Origin: an uncultured Alphaproteobacteria bacterium
GTDB lineage: Bacteria; Pseudomonadota; Alphaproteobacteria; Micropepsales; Micropepsaceae
Assembly: GCA_903897605.1 (NCBI GenBank)
Contig: CAIUCH010000032.1
Location: forward strand, 30,717 to 94,716
Length of the DNA stretch: 64,000 bases
Direction of reading: 5' to 3'
Under the pieces are notes generated by a model, which saw only the letters and a list, made by a program, of their open reading frames with translations, searched no databases and had not been told where the DNA came from. Positions 28,128 to 36,659 of the stretch are shown one piece after another. The first letter of the stretch is position 1; each line of letters starts with the position of its first letter. The position numbers and the translations under genes were made by a program.

Positions 28128-28886
28128 ATGAATCCAGACCAGACCACTCCAGCGCTATCCATAAAAGGACTCCGCAAGAGTTTCGGACGGCCGGCGGTTG
28201 ATGACCTGGCGCTGAATGTCCGCGCCGGGGAATTCTATTTGCTGCTCGGCCCGAACGGCGCCGGCAAGACCACCACCCTGAGGATGGTGAGCGGATTGCT
28301 GAAACCCGATGCGGGCGAGATTCGCATATTCGGGATCGATGCGATTGCCGATCCGGTTGCCGCCAAACGGATCACCGGCTGGCTTTCCGACGAACCGATG
28401 ATCTATGACAAACTGACGCCGCTGGAATATCTCGAATTCGTGGCGGGACTGTGGAGCGTCGAGGCGTCCGTTGCCGCCGCGCGGGCACGCGAGCTTCTTG
28501 GCTGGCTGAATCTGGAAGCCCATGCACGGGAACGGTGCGAAGGTTTCTCGCGCGGCATGCGCCAGAAAGTGGCGCTGGCCGGAGCACTGGTGCACGATCC
28601 CAAGCTCATCATTCTCGATGAGCCGCTGACGGGTTTGGATGCCGGCTCGGCGCGTATGGTCAAGGATGTGCTGGCTGAAAAGGTCCGCGCCGACGCCAGC
28701 GTGGTAATGACAACTCACATTCTGGAGATCGCCGAACGGATGGCGGACCGGATCGGGGTGATCTCGGGCGGCCGGCTGGTCGCGGAAGGCACCTTGGCAG
28801 AGCTGCGCGACCAGTTCGGGCGCGGGCAAGCGAGCCTGGAAGACATGTTCCTGACGATCGTGGAACAGGACCGCGCGGCGGAATGA
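28128..28886 (+). CDS. ABC transporter ATP-binding protein
   Basis: 252 residues. Walker A GPNGAGKTTTL (about 45-55), ABC signature region FSRGMRQKVALAGAL, Walker B LIILDEPLTGLD, and H-loop TTHILE. Resembles ATPases of ABC-2-type exporters (CcmA/NatA-like). The next gene, a membrane protein, starts inside its stop codon (ATGA at 28883), so the pair forms one transporter. Cargo unknown. Confidence 0.93.
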   Translation: MNPDQTTPALSIKGLRKSFGRPAVDDLALNVRAGEFYLLLGPNGAGKTTTLRMVSGLLKPDAGEIRIFGIDAIADPVAAKRITGWLSDEPMIYDKLTPLEYLEFVAGLWSVEASVAAARARELLGWLNLEAHARERCEGFSRGMRQKVALAGALVHDPKLIILDEPLTGLDAGSARMVKDVLAEKVRADASVVMTTHILEIAERMADRIGVISGGRLVAEGTLAELRDQFGRGQASLEDMFLTIVEQDRAAE

Positions 28887-30412
28887 GCGCGGCGCGATCC
28901 CTGCCCTGGTTCGCGCGTCACGAAGCGCGGCTCGCCTGGCGTGACATGCTCGCCATGATGACTGCGGGACAGCCCCGCCGCGAACGCCGGGTCGCAATCT
29001 GGCTGGTGGCGTTCGCCGTGTCGCTGCATGCCATCGCCTATCTTGTGCTGCGGCCCTATGTCAGCCGGGAAATTCAGCCCGATCTGCCCACCTTGATCGC
29101 CGTCACCTCCACCATTCTTCTGTCCGGGTCGGCGATGCTGTCACAGGCGATGGAAAGCGTCACCCGCACCTTTTATACCCGCTCCGATCTCGAGCTGATC
29201 CTGAGCGCGCCGGTGCAGGCACAGAAAGTGTTTGCCGTCCGCATCGGCGCGATGGCGCTTTCCGCCAGCCTGATGTCCATCCTTTTGATGGGCCCTTTTA
29301 TCGACATTCTGATATTCCGCGGTGGTCCGCGCTGGCTGGGCGCCTATGGCATTCTGATCGCGGTCTCGCTGGTCACTACCGTGCTGGCCGTGGCCCTGAC
29401 CATCAAGCTGTTCCAGTTGATCGGTCCCAGGCGTACCCGGCTCGCTGCCCAGATCGTCGCCGCCATTGTCGGCGGCATTTTTGTCATCGGGCTTCAGACC
29501 GCCGCGATGTTTTCGGGCGGAACCTTCTCACGGCTTTCCTTCCTGCAATCGTCGTTTGTCTTGGCGCATGTGCCGGGTGAACACAGTATATTGTGGTGGC
29601 CGGCCCGCGCCGCCCTGGGGAATTGGCATGCGCTGATTTGGGTATTGGGCGGCAGCGTGCTGGCATTTCTTGCCATCACCGCCCGCTATGCGCCCCGCTT
29701 TGCCGGTTACGTTTTGGCTGCAACCAGTACCTCCATCCGGCCGCGCTACCGACAATCGGGCAGCAACCGGTTTCGTGTCGGAACGCCCGCCATGGTATTG
29801 CGCCGCAAGGAGCGTCTGTTGATTTTGCGCGATCCCTGGCTGATTTCCCAGTCGTTGATGCAGCTGCTGTATCTTTCGCCGCCCGCGCTTTTGCTCTGGC
29901 ACAATTACGGCCGCGGCAGCACGGCCATAGTCCTGGTACCGGTGCTGATCATGTCGGCGGGCCAGCTCGCCGGCGGCCTGGCTTGGTTGACCATATCCGG
30001 CGAGGACGCGCCCGATCTGGTGGGATCGGCCCCGGTCGCGCCGGGCCGTTTGCTGCGCGCCAAGATCGAAGCGGTGATGCAATGCATCGGTCTTATCTTC
30101 TGTCCCTTCGTCGCCGGCTTGCTGTTGGTTTCGCGTTATCAAGCGTTGATCGCGTTCGCAGGCATCTTCCTGGCCGCGGCATCTTCCACCGCCATCCAGC
30201 TCTGGTTCCGGGCTCAAGCCAAGCGAAGCCAGTTCCGCCGTCGTCATACCTCGTCACGCATCGCTACCTTGGCGGAGGCGCTGATCTCGATAAATTGGGC
30301 GGCGGCGGGCGGCATTGCCGTTACCGGCAGTCCGCTCGGCATTATTGTCGTGCTGTTGGCCGCCTTTTTGCTGTGGTGCGTCTGGCGGCTCAGTCCGGCG
30401 CGTCTGCGCTAG
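28883..30412 (+). CDS. ABC transporter membrane protein (ABC-2-like exporter permease)
   Basis: 509 residues with about ten to twelve hydrophobic segments, e.g. VAIWLVAFAVSLHAIAYLVL, AYGILIAVSLVTTVLAVALT, QIVAAIVGGIFVIG and the C-terminal ITGSPLGIIVVLLAAFLLWC-like end. Conserved cytoplasmic stretch FYTRSDLELILSAPV is typical of large bacterial ABC-2 permeases. Partner of the ATPase gene it overlaps. Its last 23 bases overlap the convergent epimerase gene end. Confidence 0.85.
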   Translation: MSAARSLPWFARHEARLAWRDMLAMMTAGQPRRERRVAIWLVAFAVSLHAIAYLVLRPYVSREIQPDLPTLIAVTSTILLSGSAMLSQAMESVTRTFYTRSDLELILSAPVQAQKVFAVRIGAMALSASLMSILLMGPFIDILIFRGGPRWLGAYGILIAVSLVTTVLAVALTIKLFQLIGPRRTRLAAQIVAAIVGGIFVIGLQTAAMFSGGTFSRLSFLQSSFVLAHVPGEHSILWWPARAALGNWHALIWVLGGSVLAFLAITARYAPRFAGYVLAATSTSIRPRYRQSGSNRFRVGTPAMVLRRKERLLILRDPWLISQSLMQLLYLSPPALLLWHNYGRGSTAIVLVPVLIMSAGQLAGGLAWLTISGEDAPDLVGSAPVAPGRLLRAKIEAVMQCIGLIFCPFVAGLLLVSRYQALIAFAGIFLAAASSTAIQLWFRAQAKRSQFRRRHTSSRIATLAEALISINWAAAGGIAVTGSPLGIIVVLLAAFLLWCVWRLSPARLR

Positions 30413-31298
30413 GGCCGCAAAGCGCGATCGACATCCGGCAATGTTTTGTTGCGCCCGGCGGCACCAGGAAAATTCCAGGCTTGGTCCGGAAGTCTCCGGA
30501 AAATTCTTCCGGATCGCAATGGCCATGCCATGGCTCGATGCAGATGAAGCCCGCGCCCGGCTTGGTCCAGATGCCAAGATAGGGCGTGTCCGGAAACCGT
30601 ACTTCCAATTGCGGCCCGGTTTGGGCGCCATAACGCAGGCTGCGGCTGGCGATGCGGTCGAATATGATCGCATCATTCCGGAACAGTTCGTCACGCAGCG
30701 CCAGCTTGCGTCCCGTGACCGGAGTCGGGAATGCCGCCGGCAACAACAGACCCTCGGCGTCGACCCGGCGGATTGGCGCCGGCTCGTCCATTTCAAAATT
30801 GATTGCGTGCCCATCCCGGGATTGACCGTAGGGCAGAGGCCATGACAAGGCGGGATGAAAGCCGAAACTGGCGGGCAGGGCATTTTCCGTCTCCAGGTTT
30901 TTCACCGAAGCGACGATGCTCAGCGCGGGCCCCTCGAGATCGAAAGCCAGGTCCAGTTCAAAGCGGAACGGATAGGCCTCGAACGTGTCCTTGTCCCATC
31001 GCAGCCGAAACAAGGCGCGCGCCGGTGTTTGCTCCACCAGTGTGAACAGCCTGTCCCGCGCGAAACCATGCCTGGGCAAGCGATAGGTGTCGCCATTCAG
31101 CCGGTATTGGTTCGCAGCCAATGTCCCCACAATGGGAAACAGGATCGGTGCGCGGCCCTTCCAGACCGAGGGATCGCCGCACCATTGCAGATCGTTTCCG
31201 TGCCGGTCTCTGAGCGCAAAAAGCTGTGCTCCTAGCGGATCGATTTCGGCCTGCAGGAACTCGGATTTCAGGGACGTCAGGGATTCTGGATCGGGCAT
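30390..31298 (-). CDS. aldose 1-epimerase family protein
   Basis: 302 residues from ATG 31298. Galactose mutarotase-like beta-sandwich, subgroup LacX/YeaD-like: AEIDPLGAQLFALRD, WKGRAPILFPIVG, LPRHGFARDRLF (catalytic His region), SFGFHPALSWPLPYG (second His), and GFICIEPWHG with the catalytic Glu. Interconverts anomers of a sugar or sugar phosphate in the cytoplasm. The longer frame to 31511 lacks family similarity. It converges with and slightly overlaps the ABC permease end. Confidence 0.88.
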   Translation of the reverse strand: MPDPESLTSLKSEFLQAEIDPLGAQLFALRDRHGNDLQWCGDPSVWKGRAPILFPIVGTLAANQYRLNGDTYRLPRHGFARDRLFTLVEQTPARALFRLRWDKDTFEAYPFRFELDLAFDLEGPALSIVASVKNLETENALPASFGFHPALSWPLPYGQSRDGHAINFEMDEPAPIRRVDAEGLLLPAAFPTPVTGRKLALRDELFRNDAIIFDRIASRSLRYGAQTGPQLEVRFPDTPYLGIWTKPGAGFICIEPWHGHCDPEEFSGDFRTKPGIFLVPPGATKHCRMSIALCGPSADAPD

Positions 31299-31464
31299 TG
31301 ACCGTTTCGGAAGAGAACTACCTCGGCAGTATAGGGGGCGTGTGGAAAATGCCGAAACGGAATGTGTCATGCCATGCGCAGCCTGGACATCGGACCAGAA
31401 GAAGCTGCTGACGTCGACCGACGAGACGATGGCCGGCGCCGGATAAACGCTGGTCAATGGCGCA

Positions 31465-31953
31465 TCACAGAAGCGCGTATTGGGTGCGTTCGCGTTTGGA
31501 AAGCAGCGCAAGCGCCTGGCCCGCGATCAGGGTTTTGAAATACGCGCTCGCCTGGTGCGCGGCCAGGGCGGCATCGTCGGTGAAAAGCTCGTAGAATAGA
31601 AACTGCGCGGGATTTTCCTTTCCGCGTGCGATCAGAAACAGCTTCACGCCGGGATCGTTCTGCGCCAGAGGCAAGTAGCGATGCAGGATACCGGCCACCG
31701 CGTCGGCCTGGCCATCCTTGGCTAGCCATTCTGCCACGACAAGAAGACCGCCGCCGCGAACAATGTCATTCATGGCGTTTGGATTGCCGCCGCCGGACAT
31801 CCCGTCGCTCTGCCGCGTTTGGGCGCCGGCGCCCGGCGCAAAACCGATGAGCTCGGTCACCGCGACCATGGCGCCCACCCCGGATAATGCCATTCTGCGG
31901 GTGAAGGGCAGACCGTGGCGATGCGTGCATTCTGTTGGATTGTCATTCGTCAT
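31465..31953 (-). CDS. Tat-exported antibiotic-biosynthesis-monooxygenase (ABM) domain protein
   Basis: 162 residues. Tat-type signal FTRRMALSGVGAMVAVTELI with a later AGAQT cleavage region. The C-terminal half is a ferredoxin-like ABM/YgiN-type domain: LLVVAEWLAKDGQADAVAGI, PGVKLFLIARGKENPAQF, FYELFTDDAALAAHQASAYF. Related cytoplasmic proteins are quinol monooxygenases; an exported copy is less usual. Divergent from the ArsR-like regulator 137 bases away, which may control it. Confidence 0.75.
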   Translation of the reverse strand: MTNDNPTECTHRHGLPFTRRMALSGVGAMVAVTELIGFAPGAGAQTRQSDGMSGGGNPNAMNDIVRGGGLLVVAEWLAKDGQADAVAGILHRYLPLAQNDPGVKLFLIARGKENPAQFLFYELFTDDAALAAHQASAYFKTLIAGQALALLSKRERTQYALL

Positions 31954-32090
31954 TGCGATGGGTTCCGGTCAGATCATGGATCGACGCGCCGACCTTAGCG
32001 GCTTGATGTTCGAAGAAGCGGTCAATCACTACGGCGCCGGTCGTAGCGATGGGCCGGGACTTTCCCGCCACGGTTGGCTATGGTCGCGCC

Positions 32091-32810
32091 ATGGCGTCGC
32101 TCAATCTGAATGTTGCCGAAATTGCCGCGCTGGTGGGTGATCCGGCCCGGATAAATATCCTCGCCGCCCTGATGCATGGCCGGGCGTTGACCTCCACGGA
32201 ATTGTCCTATGTTGCTCGTGTCGCGCCCCAGACGACCAGCGGACACCTCGCCAAACTCACCCGGGCAGACCTGCTTGCGATGGAGAAACAGGGCCGGCAT
32301 CGCTATTACCGAATCGCGTCGCCCTTGGTCGGGCAGATGTTGGAAAGCATCATGGCGGTTGCGGGCGCGCAAAACTCGCTACGGCCAGTGCGGCCATCGC
32401 GCCTGGATGAGGCGATGCGGACCGCCCGCACCTGCTACGATCACCTTGCGGGCAGGCTGGGCGTCGCACTGGCGGATATTCTGATCGAGCGCGGCCATGT
32501 CGCCTTCGTCCATGATGGCGGCGAGGTCACCAAGACCGGTTTTACGTTTCTGTCGAACCTTGGCGTCGGGCTGGAGGAATACAAAACGTCGAGGCGGGTG
32601 TTCTGCCGGCCCTGTCTGGATTGGAGCGAACGGCGAATTCACATCGCCGGCAGTGTCGGCGCCAGACTGTGCGAGCGGCTTCTTGCGCTGGGCTGGATCA
32701 GACAGCTCGAAAGCACGCGCGCGGTGGACATCACCGCACAGGGCCGCAAAGGATTTGCCGAACGGTTCGGGATCGATTTTGCGCAACTCGATGCGCGGGA
32801 GGCCGGTTGA
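32091..32810 (+). CDS. ArsR-like winged-helix transcriptional regulator
   Basis: 239 residues from ATG 32091. N-terminal ArsR helix-turn-helix: NVAEIAALVGDPARINILAAL, LTSTELSYVARVAPQTTSGHL, and wing EKQGRHRYYRIAS. The remaining roughly 140 residues form a second conserved part with cysteines (RRVFCRPCLDWSERRIHIAG) that could bind metal or ligand. It belongs to the long ArsR subgroup found beside small monooxygenase genes; the neighbour at 31465-31953 is such a protein, so a regulator-target pair is plausible. Confidence 0.85.
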   Translation: MASLNLNVAEIAALVGDPARINILAALMHGRALTSTELSYVARVAPQTTSGHLAKLTRADLLAMEKQGRHRYYRIASPLVGQMLESIMAVAGAQNSLRPVRPSRLDEAMRTARTCYDHLAGRLGVALADILIERGHVAFVHDGGEVTKTGFTFLSNLGVGLEEYKTSRRVFCRPCLDWSERRIHIAGSVGARLCERLLALGWIRQLESTRAVDITAQGRKGFAERFGIDFAQLDAREAG

Positions 32811-32857
32811 CGGCGCAGCTTCGTAAGGTCGCATCGCCTCCCCGGAGAATCGCGACC

Positions 32858-32908
32858 ATCCCACCCATCTCCCGATTCCGATTTCTCGGAGATGGGTGGG
32901 ATTTTCTC
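32858..32908 (+). terminator. rho-independent terminator / hairpin repeat copy 1
   Basis: Perfect 15-base stem ATCCCACCCATCTCC (32858-32872) and its complement (32888-32902), 15-base loop, followed by TTTTCT. It lies 48 bases after the ArsR-like gene, between convergent genes. The stem core CCACCCATCTCC recurs at 47767-47776 in another terminator. Confidence 0.8.
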
Positions 32909-32952
32909 TAACCTAGCAACGCAATGAGCGCCCTACGCTCAATGTGCCGTCA

Positions 32953-33972
32953 TTAATGTGCTGCCCACGGCCCGACTTCCGGCTTGCCTTGGGTGTTGGC
33001 GAGATTGCCCAGCTCGTCTTTCACGCCTTTGGTGATCGCGGCCATTTCGGTGCCGCCCTGGAAGCAGGTGAAATCCGGCCGGTCGCGCCAGGCGAGGGGA
33101 CCGCACAGCCTAACCCCGGCCTTGATCGCGGCGTCATGCACGATGTTGATTTCGCGCTCATAGTCCGGGTCGTTCTGCTTGGTGCCGGCAAAATTGCCCA
33201 GATCGCCGCTCGCCGCGAAGATCGCGGTGACGCCGGGGATCTTGGCGATGCGGTCGGCATCCTTGAGACCGTCCAGGGTCTCGATCATCAGGACCAACAC
33301 CAGATTGTCGTTGATGGTCTGGCGATAGCCGCCCGGCACATTGGCATATATGTTGAAGGCTTGGCCGCCGCCAAGGCTGCGTTTGCCCAGCGGCGGGAAA
33401 TAGGCCCAGTCGCGCGCCTTGATCGCTTCCTCATAGGACCGCACGGTCGGCACCACCAGCACCAGCGCTCCCGCATCCATCGCATGCTGTTCCTCGCGCT
33501 CATCGGTATAGGCGACGCGCACGCCCGGCACCGCGCCGGCGGTGGGGCAACGCGCCCACATGCGTTCGACGTCTTTCCAGTCGCGGGCGGAGTGCTGCTG
33601 CTCGGTCCAGATGAAGTCGTATCCGGCACCGGCCATCGCGCAATAGGTTTCTGGATCGGTGGCGCTGAACAACGTGCCGCCGACGACTTTCTGGCCTTGC
33701 ATCATCTTGAGCTTGACGGGATTCCAGATTTTGCTGCCCGGCGGCGCGTCAAAGGCATGGCCATATTTCCATTTGTCCATGTCGAACTTGCCGGTGTTGA
33801 CCGCGCCTGGGGGCGCCTGATCGAAGGCGTGGCTGTCCTGACCGGCCTTCGCCGCCAGCGGAAATAGTCCGCCCTTGACGATCGAATCCTCTGTCGCCTG
33901 GCCGAACGCCACGGCGCTCAATCCCACAGCCAACGCTGCCGACAACAGCGCCGCGGTCATGATCGGTTTCAT
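32953..33972 (-). CDS. exported HpcH/HpaI aldolase/citrate lyase family protein
   Basis: 339 residues with a clear signal peptide (MKPIMTAALLSAALAVGLSA, AFGQ cleavage). The body is a class II HpaI-type TIM barrel: YDFIWTEQQHSARDW with the catalytic-base His, ALVLVVPTVRSYEEA, metal-binding Glu in LVLMIETLDGLKDAD and Asp in FAASGDLGNFAG. Family members cleave 2-keto-3-deoxy acids to pyruvate and an aldehyde, normally in the cytoplasm; an exported version is unusual. Divergent from the GMC dehydrogenase operon (181-base gap), so it may act on related sugar acids. Confidence 0.85.
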   Translation of the reverse strand: MKPIMTAALLSAALAVGLSAVAFGQATEDSIVKGGLFPLAAKAGQDSHAFDQAPPGAVNTGKFDMDKWKYGHAFDAPPGSKIWNPVKLKMMQGQKVVGGTLFSATDPETYCAMAGAGYDFIWTEQQHSARDWKDVERMWARCPTAGAVPGVRVAYTDEREEQHAMDAGALVLVVPTVRSYEEAIKARDWAYFPPLGKRSLGGGQAFNIYANVPGGYRQTINDNLVLVLMIETLDGLKDADRIAKIPGVTAIFAASGDLGNFAGTKQNDPDYEREINIVHDAAIKAGVRLCGPLAWRDRPDFTCFQGGTEMAAITKGVKDELGNLANTQGKPEVGPWAAH

Positions 33973-34153
33973 GGAATATCCCCTGTTGACATCTGAGTCC
34001 TATGAGGTCTTGCCGCGATGCCATTGTCAAACGGGTTTCGCGAAGCGTTCCACAACCGGATAGCCTGCATGCTGCGGTGCAGTTCTGTTGCGATTGTTGC
34101 GCCTGCTGGCGGTCGAGCATAGGATCGCGCCATCAGATTCCAGGGGGTTTGTC

Positions 34154-34888
34154 ATGCCGTGGGGGGTGCAACCGAGCCGCCGCCGATTTTTGGCGTCCGC
34201 TTCGGCGCTGCCGATTTTGGCCTTCGCGGGCGGCGCCATGGCGCGGTCAATTTCGGGAACCTTGCCCTGGCAAGCTTTCGCGGGCGAGCCGCCCAAACCG
34301 GTCAATCCCCTGGGCTGGTTTTTCTTCACGCCCGATGAAGTCGCCACCGTCGAAGCCATTGTCGACCGTTTGATCCCGGCCGATTCCCTGTCGGTCGGCG
34401 GTAAGGCGGCAGGCTGTGCCGTGTTCATCGACCGCCAATTGGCGGGCGCCTTCGGCAAGTCCAGCAAGCTGTACATGAAGGGACCATTTGCCAACGGACT
34501 GCCGACCCAGGGCTATCAGGGCACGCTGACGCCGGAGGGACGCTATCGCGACGGCCTTCGGGCGCTTAACGATCACGTCCGCACCGGCCATGCCAAGAGC
34601 TTCGCGCAATTGGCGCCGCACGATCAGGACGCGATGCTGGCGGGGCTTGAGAGTGGCCAGCTTGATCTCAAGCTCGCCCAAGGTCTTAGCACCCGCGCCT
34701 TTTTCGAACTGGTTCTGCAAAACACGATGGAAGGTTTCTTCGCCGATCCGCTTTATGGCGGCAACAAAGGCATGGTGGGGTGGAAGCTGGTGGGCTTCCC
34801 GGGCGCGCGCTACGATTATCGCGACCATATCGAAAAACATAATGTTCCCTATCCCAAGGGACCAATCTCCATTTACGGCGAGAGCTGA
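34154..34888 (+). CDS. gluconate 2-dehydrogenase subunit 3 family protein (Tat-exported small subunit)
   Basis: 244 residues from ATG 34154. Twin-arginine signal SRRRFLASASALPILAF (8-24). The mature part has the family block FFTPDEVATVEAIVDRLIPAD and later GFFADPLYGGNKGMVGWKLVGFPG. In gluconate/2-ketogluconate/sorbitol dehydrogenases this subunit carries the Tat signal that exports the flavoprotein partner. First gene of a three-gene operon with a GMC flavoprotein (4-base gap) and a triheme cytochrome. Confidence 0.92.
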   Translation: MPWGVQPSRRRFLASASALPILAFAGGAMARSISGTLPWQAFAGEPPKPVNPLGWFFFTPDEVATVEAIVDRLIPADSLSVGGKAAGCAVFIDRQLAGAFGKSSKLYMKGPFANGLPTQGYQGTLTPEGRYRDGLRALNDHVRTGHAKSFAQLAPHDQDAMLAGLESGQLDLKLAQGLSTRAFFELVLQNTMEGFFADPLYGGNKGMVGWKLVGFPGARYDYRDHIEKHNVPYPKGPISIYGES

Positions 34889-34892
34889 ACCC

Positions 34893-36659
34893 ATGGCACA
34901 GCTTCTGCCGCACAAGGATGTGGTCATTATGGGCCTGGGCTGGACCGGCGCGATCTTGGCGCAGGAACTGACCGAGTCCGGGCTCGACGTCGTGGCGATC
35001 GAGCGTGGTCCCTGGCGCGACACCGCCACGGATTTCAACATCGGTTACATGCCGGACGAATTGCGCTTTGCCATCCGCAAGGAGCTTTTCCTGCAGCCGG
35101 CGCAGGAAGCGATGACCATGCGCAACAGTGTCGCGCAGACCGCTATGCCGATGCGCGACTACAGCTCCTTCCTGCCGGGAAGCGGCGTGGGCGGTGCGGG
35201 CGTGCACTGGAATGGGTTTAACTGGCGATTTTTTCCAAATGAATTTCAGGCGAAGACGCATCTCACCAAGCGTTACGGCGCCAAGCGCCTCAACGAGTTG
35301 CAGCTTGAGGATTGGGGCATTACCTATGACGAGCTCGAGCAAAGCTACGACAAGTTCGAATATGTCTGCGGCACCTCGGGTAAGGCTGGCAATCTGAAAG
35401 GCCAGATCATCGACGGCGGCAATCCGTTTGAAGGACCGCGGTCGCGCGAATATCCGCTGCCGCCACTCAAGATGCCTTATTCCTCGACGCTGTTTGCGGA
35501 TGCGGCTAAGGGTCTTGGGCTTCATCCTTTTCCGTTGCCGGCCAGCAACATGTCCAAGCCTTATGTCAATTCGCTGGGCGTGGCCTTGGGCGAGTGCACC
35601 TATTGTGGCTATTGCGAGCGTTTTGGCTGCGCCAATTATTCCAAGGCCGCGCCGCAGACCACTATTCTTCCCGTGCTGATGAAGAAATCCAACTTCGAAG
35701 TCCGCACCGAATGCGAAGTACTGAAGATCAATCTGCGGCCCGATGGCAAGACCGCCAAAAGCGTCACCTATATCGACACTGCGGGCCGCGAATATGAGCA
35801 ACCGGGCGACATCATCCTTCTTTGCGGCTACGGCCTGATGAATGTGCGTATGATGCTGCTGTCCGGCATCGGTCACGCTTATGATCCCAATACCGGCAAA
35901 GGCACAGTCGGGCGCAACTATTGCTACCAGACCCAGGGATCGGCGGCGCGGCTCTTTTATGAGGGCAAGCATTTCAACCCCTTTGTCGCCAGCGGAGCGC
36001 TGAGCTCGGGCCTTGACGATTTCAACAGCGACGTCTTCGATCATTCGGCTCTGGATTTCGTCGGTGGCGCCAATATCAGCTGTGGTACCAGCAATGGGCG
36101 GCCCATCGGCAACAGGCCCACGCCACCGGGCACAGCGCGCTGGGGGGCGCAATGGAAGAAAGCCACGGCCGAAACCTACCAGAATGCGACCGCAATCGGA
36201 GGGCAGGGCTCTTCCTATCCCACGCGAGGCAATTATCTCGATCTCGACCCCACCTATAAGGATCGCCACGGGCGGTCCTTGCTGCGCATCACTTTCGATT
36301 TCCCCGATAATGATTTGCGCATGTCGCGCTACATCTCCGACCAGCTGGCGAAGATCGGCAAGGCGATGAACCCGAAACAGATGGTGGTGAGCCATGCCAC
36401 CAAGGGCTGGAATTCGGTGCCCTACCAGACCACGCACAATACCGGCGGCGCTTCCATGGGCGCCAAACCCGACACCAGCGCGGTCAACAAATATCTGCAG
36501 AGCTGGGACGTTTCCAACGTCTTCGTGCTCGGGGCCTCTGCGTTCCAACAGAATGAAGGGCGCAATCCCACCGGCACGGTGGGGGCGTTGGCTTATTGGG
36601 CGGCGGAAGCGATCCGCGACCAGTATCTCAAAAAGCCCGGACCGCTGGTGCAGGCATGA
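34893..36659 (+). CDS. GMC family flavoprotein dehydrogenase (large subunit)
   Basis: 588 residues. FAD-binding GLGWTG at 14-19 (VVIMGLGWTGAILAQEL), GSGVGGAGVHWNGFNWRF, and C-terminal active-site region TTHNTGGASMGAKPD with NEGRNPTGTVGALAYW. A Cys-rich stretch CTYCGYCERFGC (about 235-246) recalls the iron-sulfur-binding cysteines seen in the FAD-GDH alpha subunits. No signal peptide of its own, so it should be co-exported with the Tat subunit. It oxidises a sugar or sugar acid in the periplasm and hands electrons to the cytochrome subunit. Substrate unknown. Confidence 0.93.
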   Translation: MAQLLPHKDVVIMGLGWTGAILAQELTESGLDVVAIERGPWRDTATDFNIGYMPDELRFAIRKELFLQPAQEAMTMRNSVAQTAMPMRDYSSFLPGSGVGGAGVHWNGFNWRFFPNEFQAKTHLTKRYGAKRLNELQLEDWGITYDELEQSYDKFEYVCGTSGKAGNLKGQIIDGGNPFEGPRSREYPLPPLKMPYSSTLFADAAKGLGLHPFPLPASNMSKPYVNSLGVALGECTYCGYCERFGCANYSKAAPQTTILPVLMKKSNFEVRTECEVLKINLRPDGKTAKSVTYIDTAGREYEQPGDIILLCGYGLMNVRMMLLSGIGHAYDPNTGKGTVGRNYCYQTQGSAARLFYEGKHFNPFVASGALSSGLDDFNSDVFDHSALDFVGGANISCGTSNGRPIGNRPTPPGTARWGAQWKKATAETYQNATAIGGQGSSYPTRGNYLDLDPTYKDRHGRSLLRITFDFPDNDLRMSRYISDQLAKIGKAMNPKQMVVSHATKGWNSVPYQTTHNTGGASMGAKPDTSAVNKYLQSWDVSNVFVLGASAFQQNEGRNPTGTVGALAYWAAEAIRDQYLKKPGPLVQA

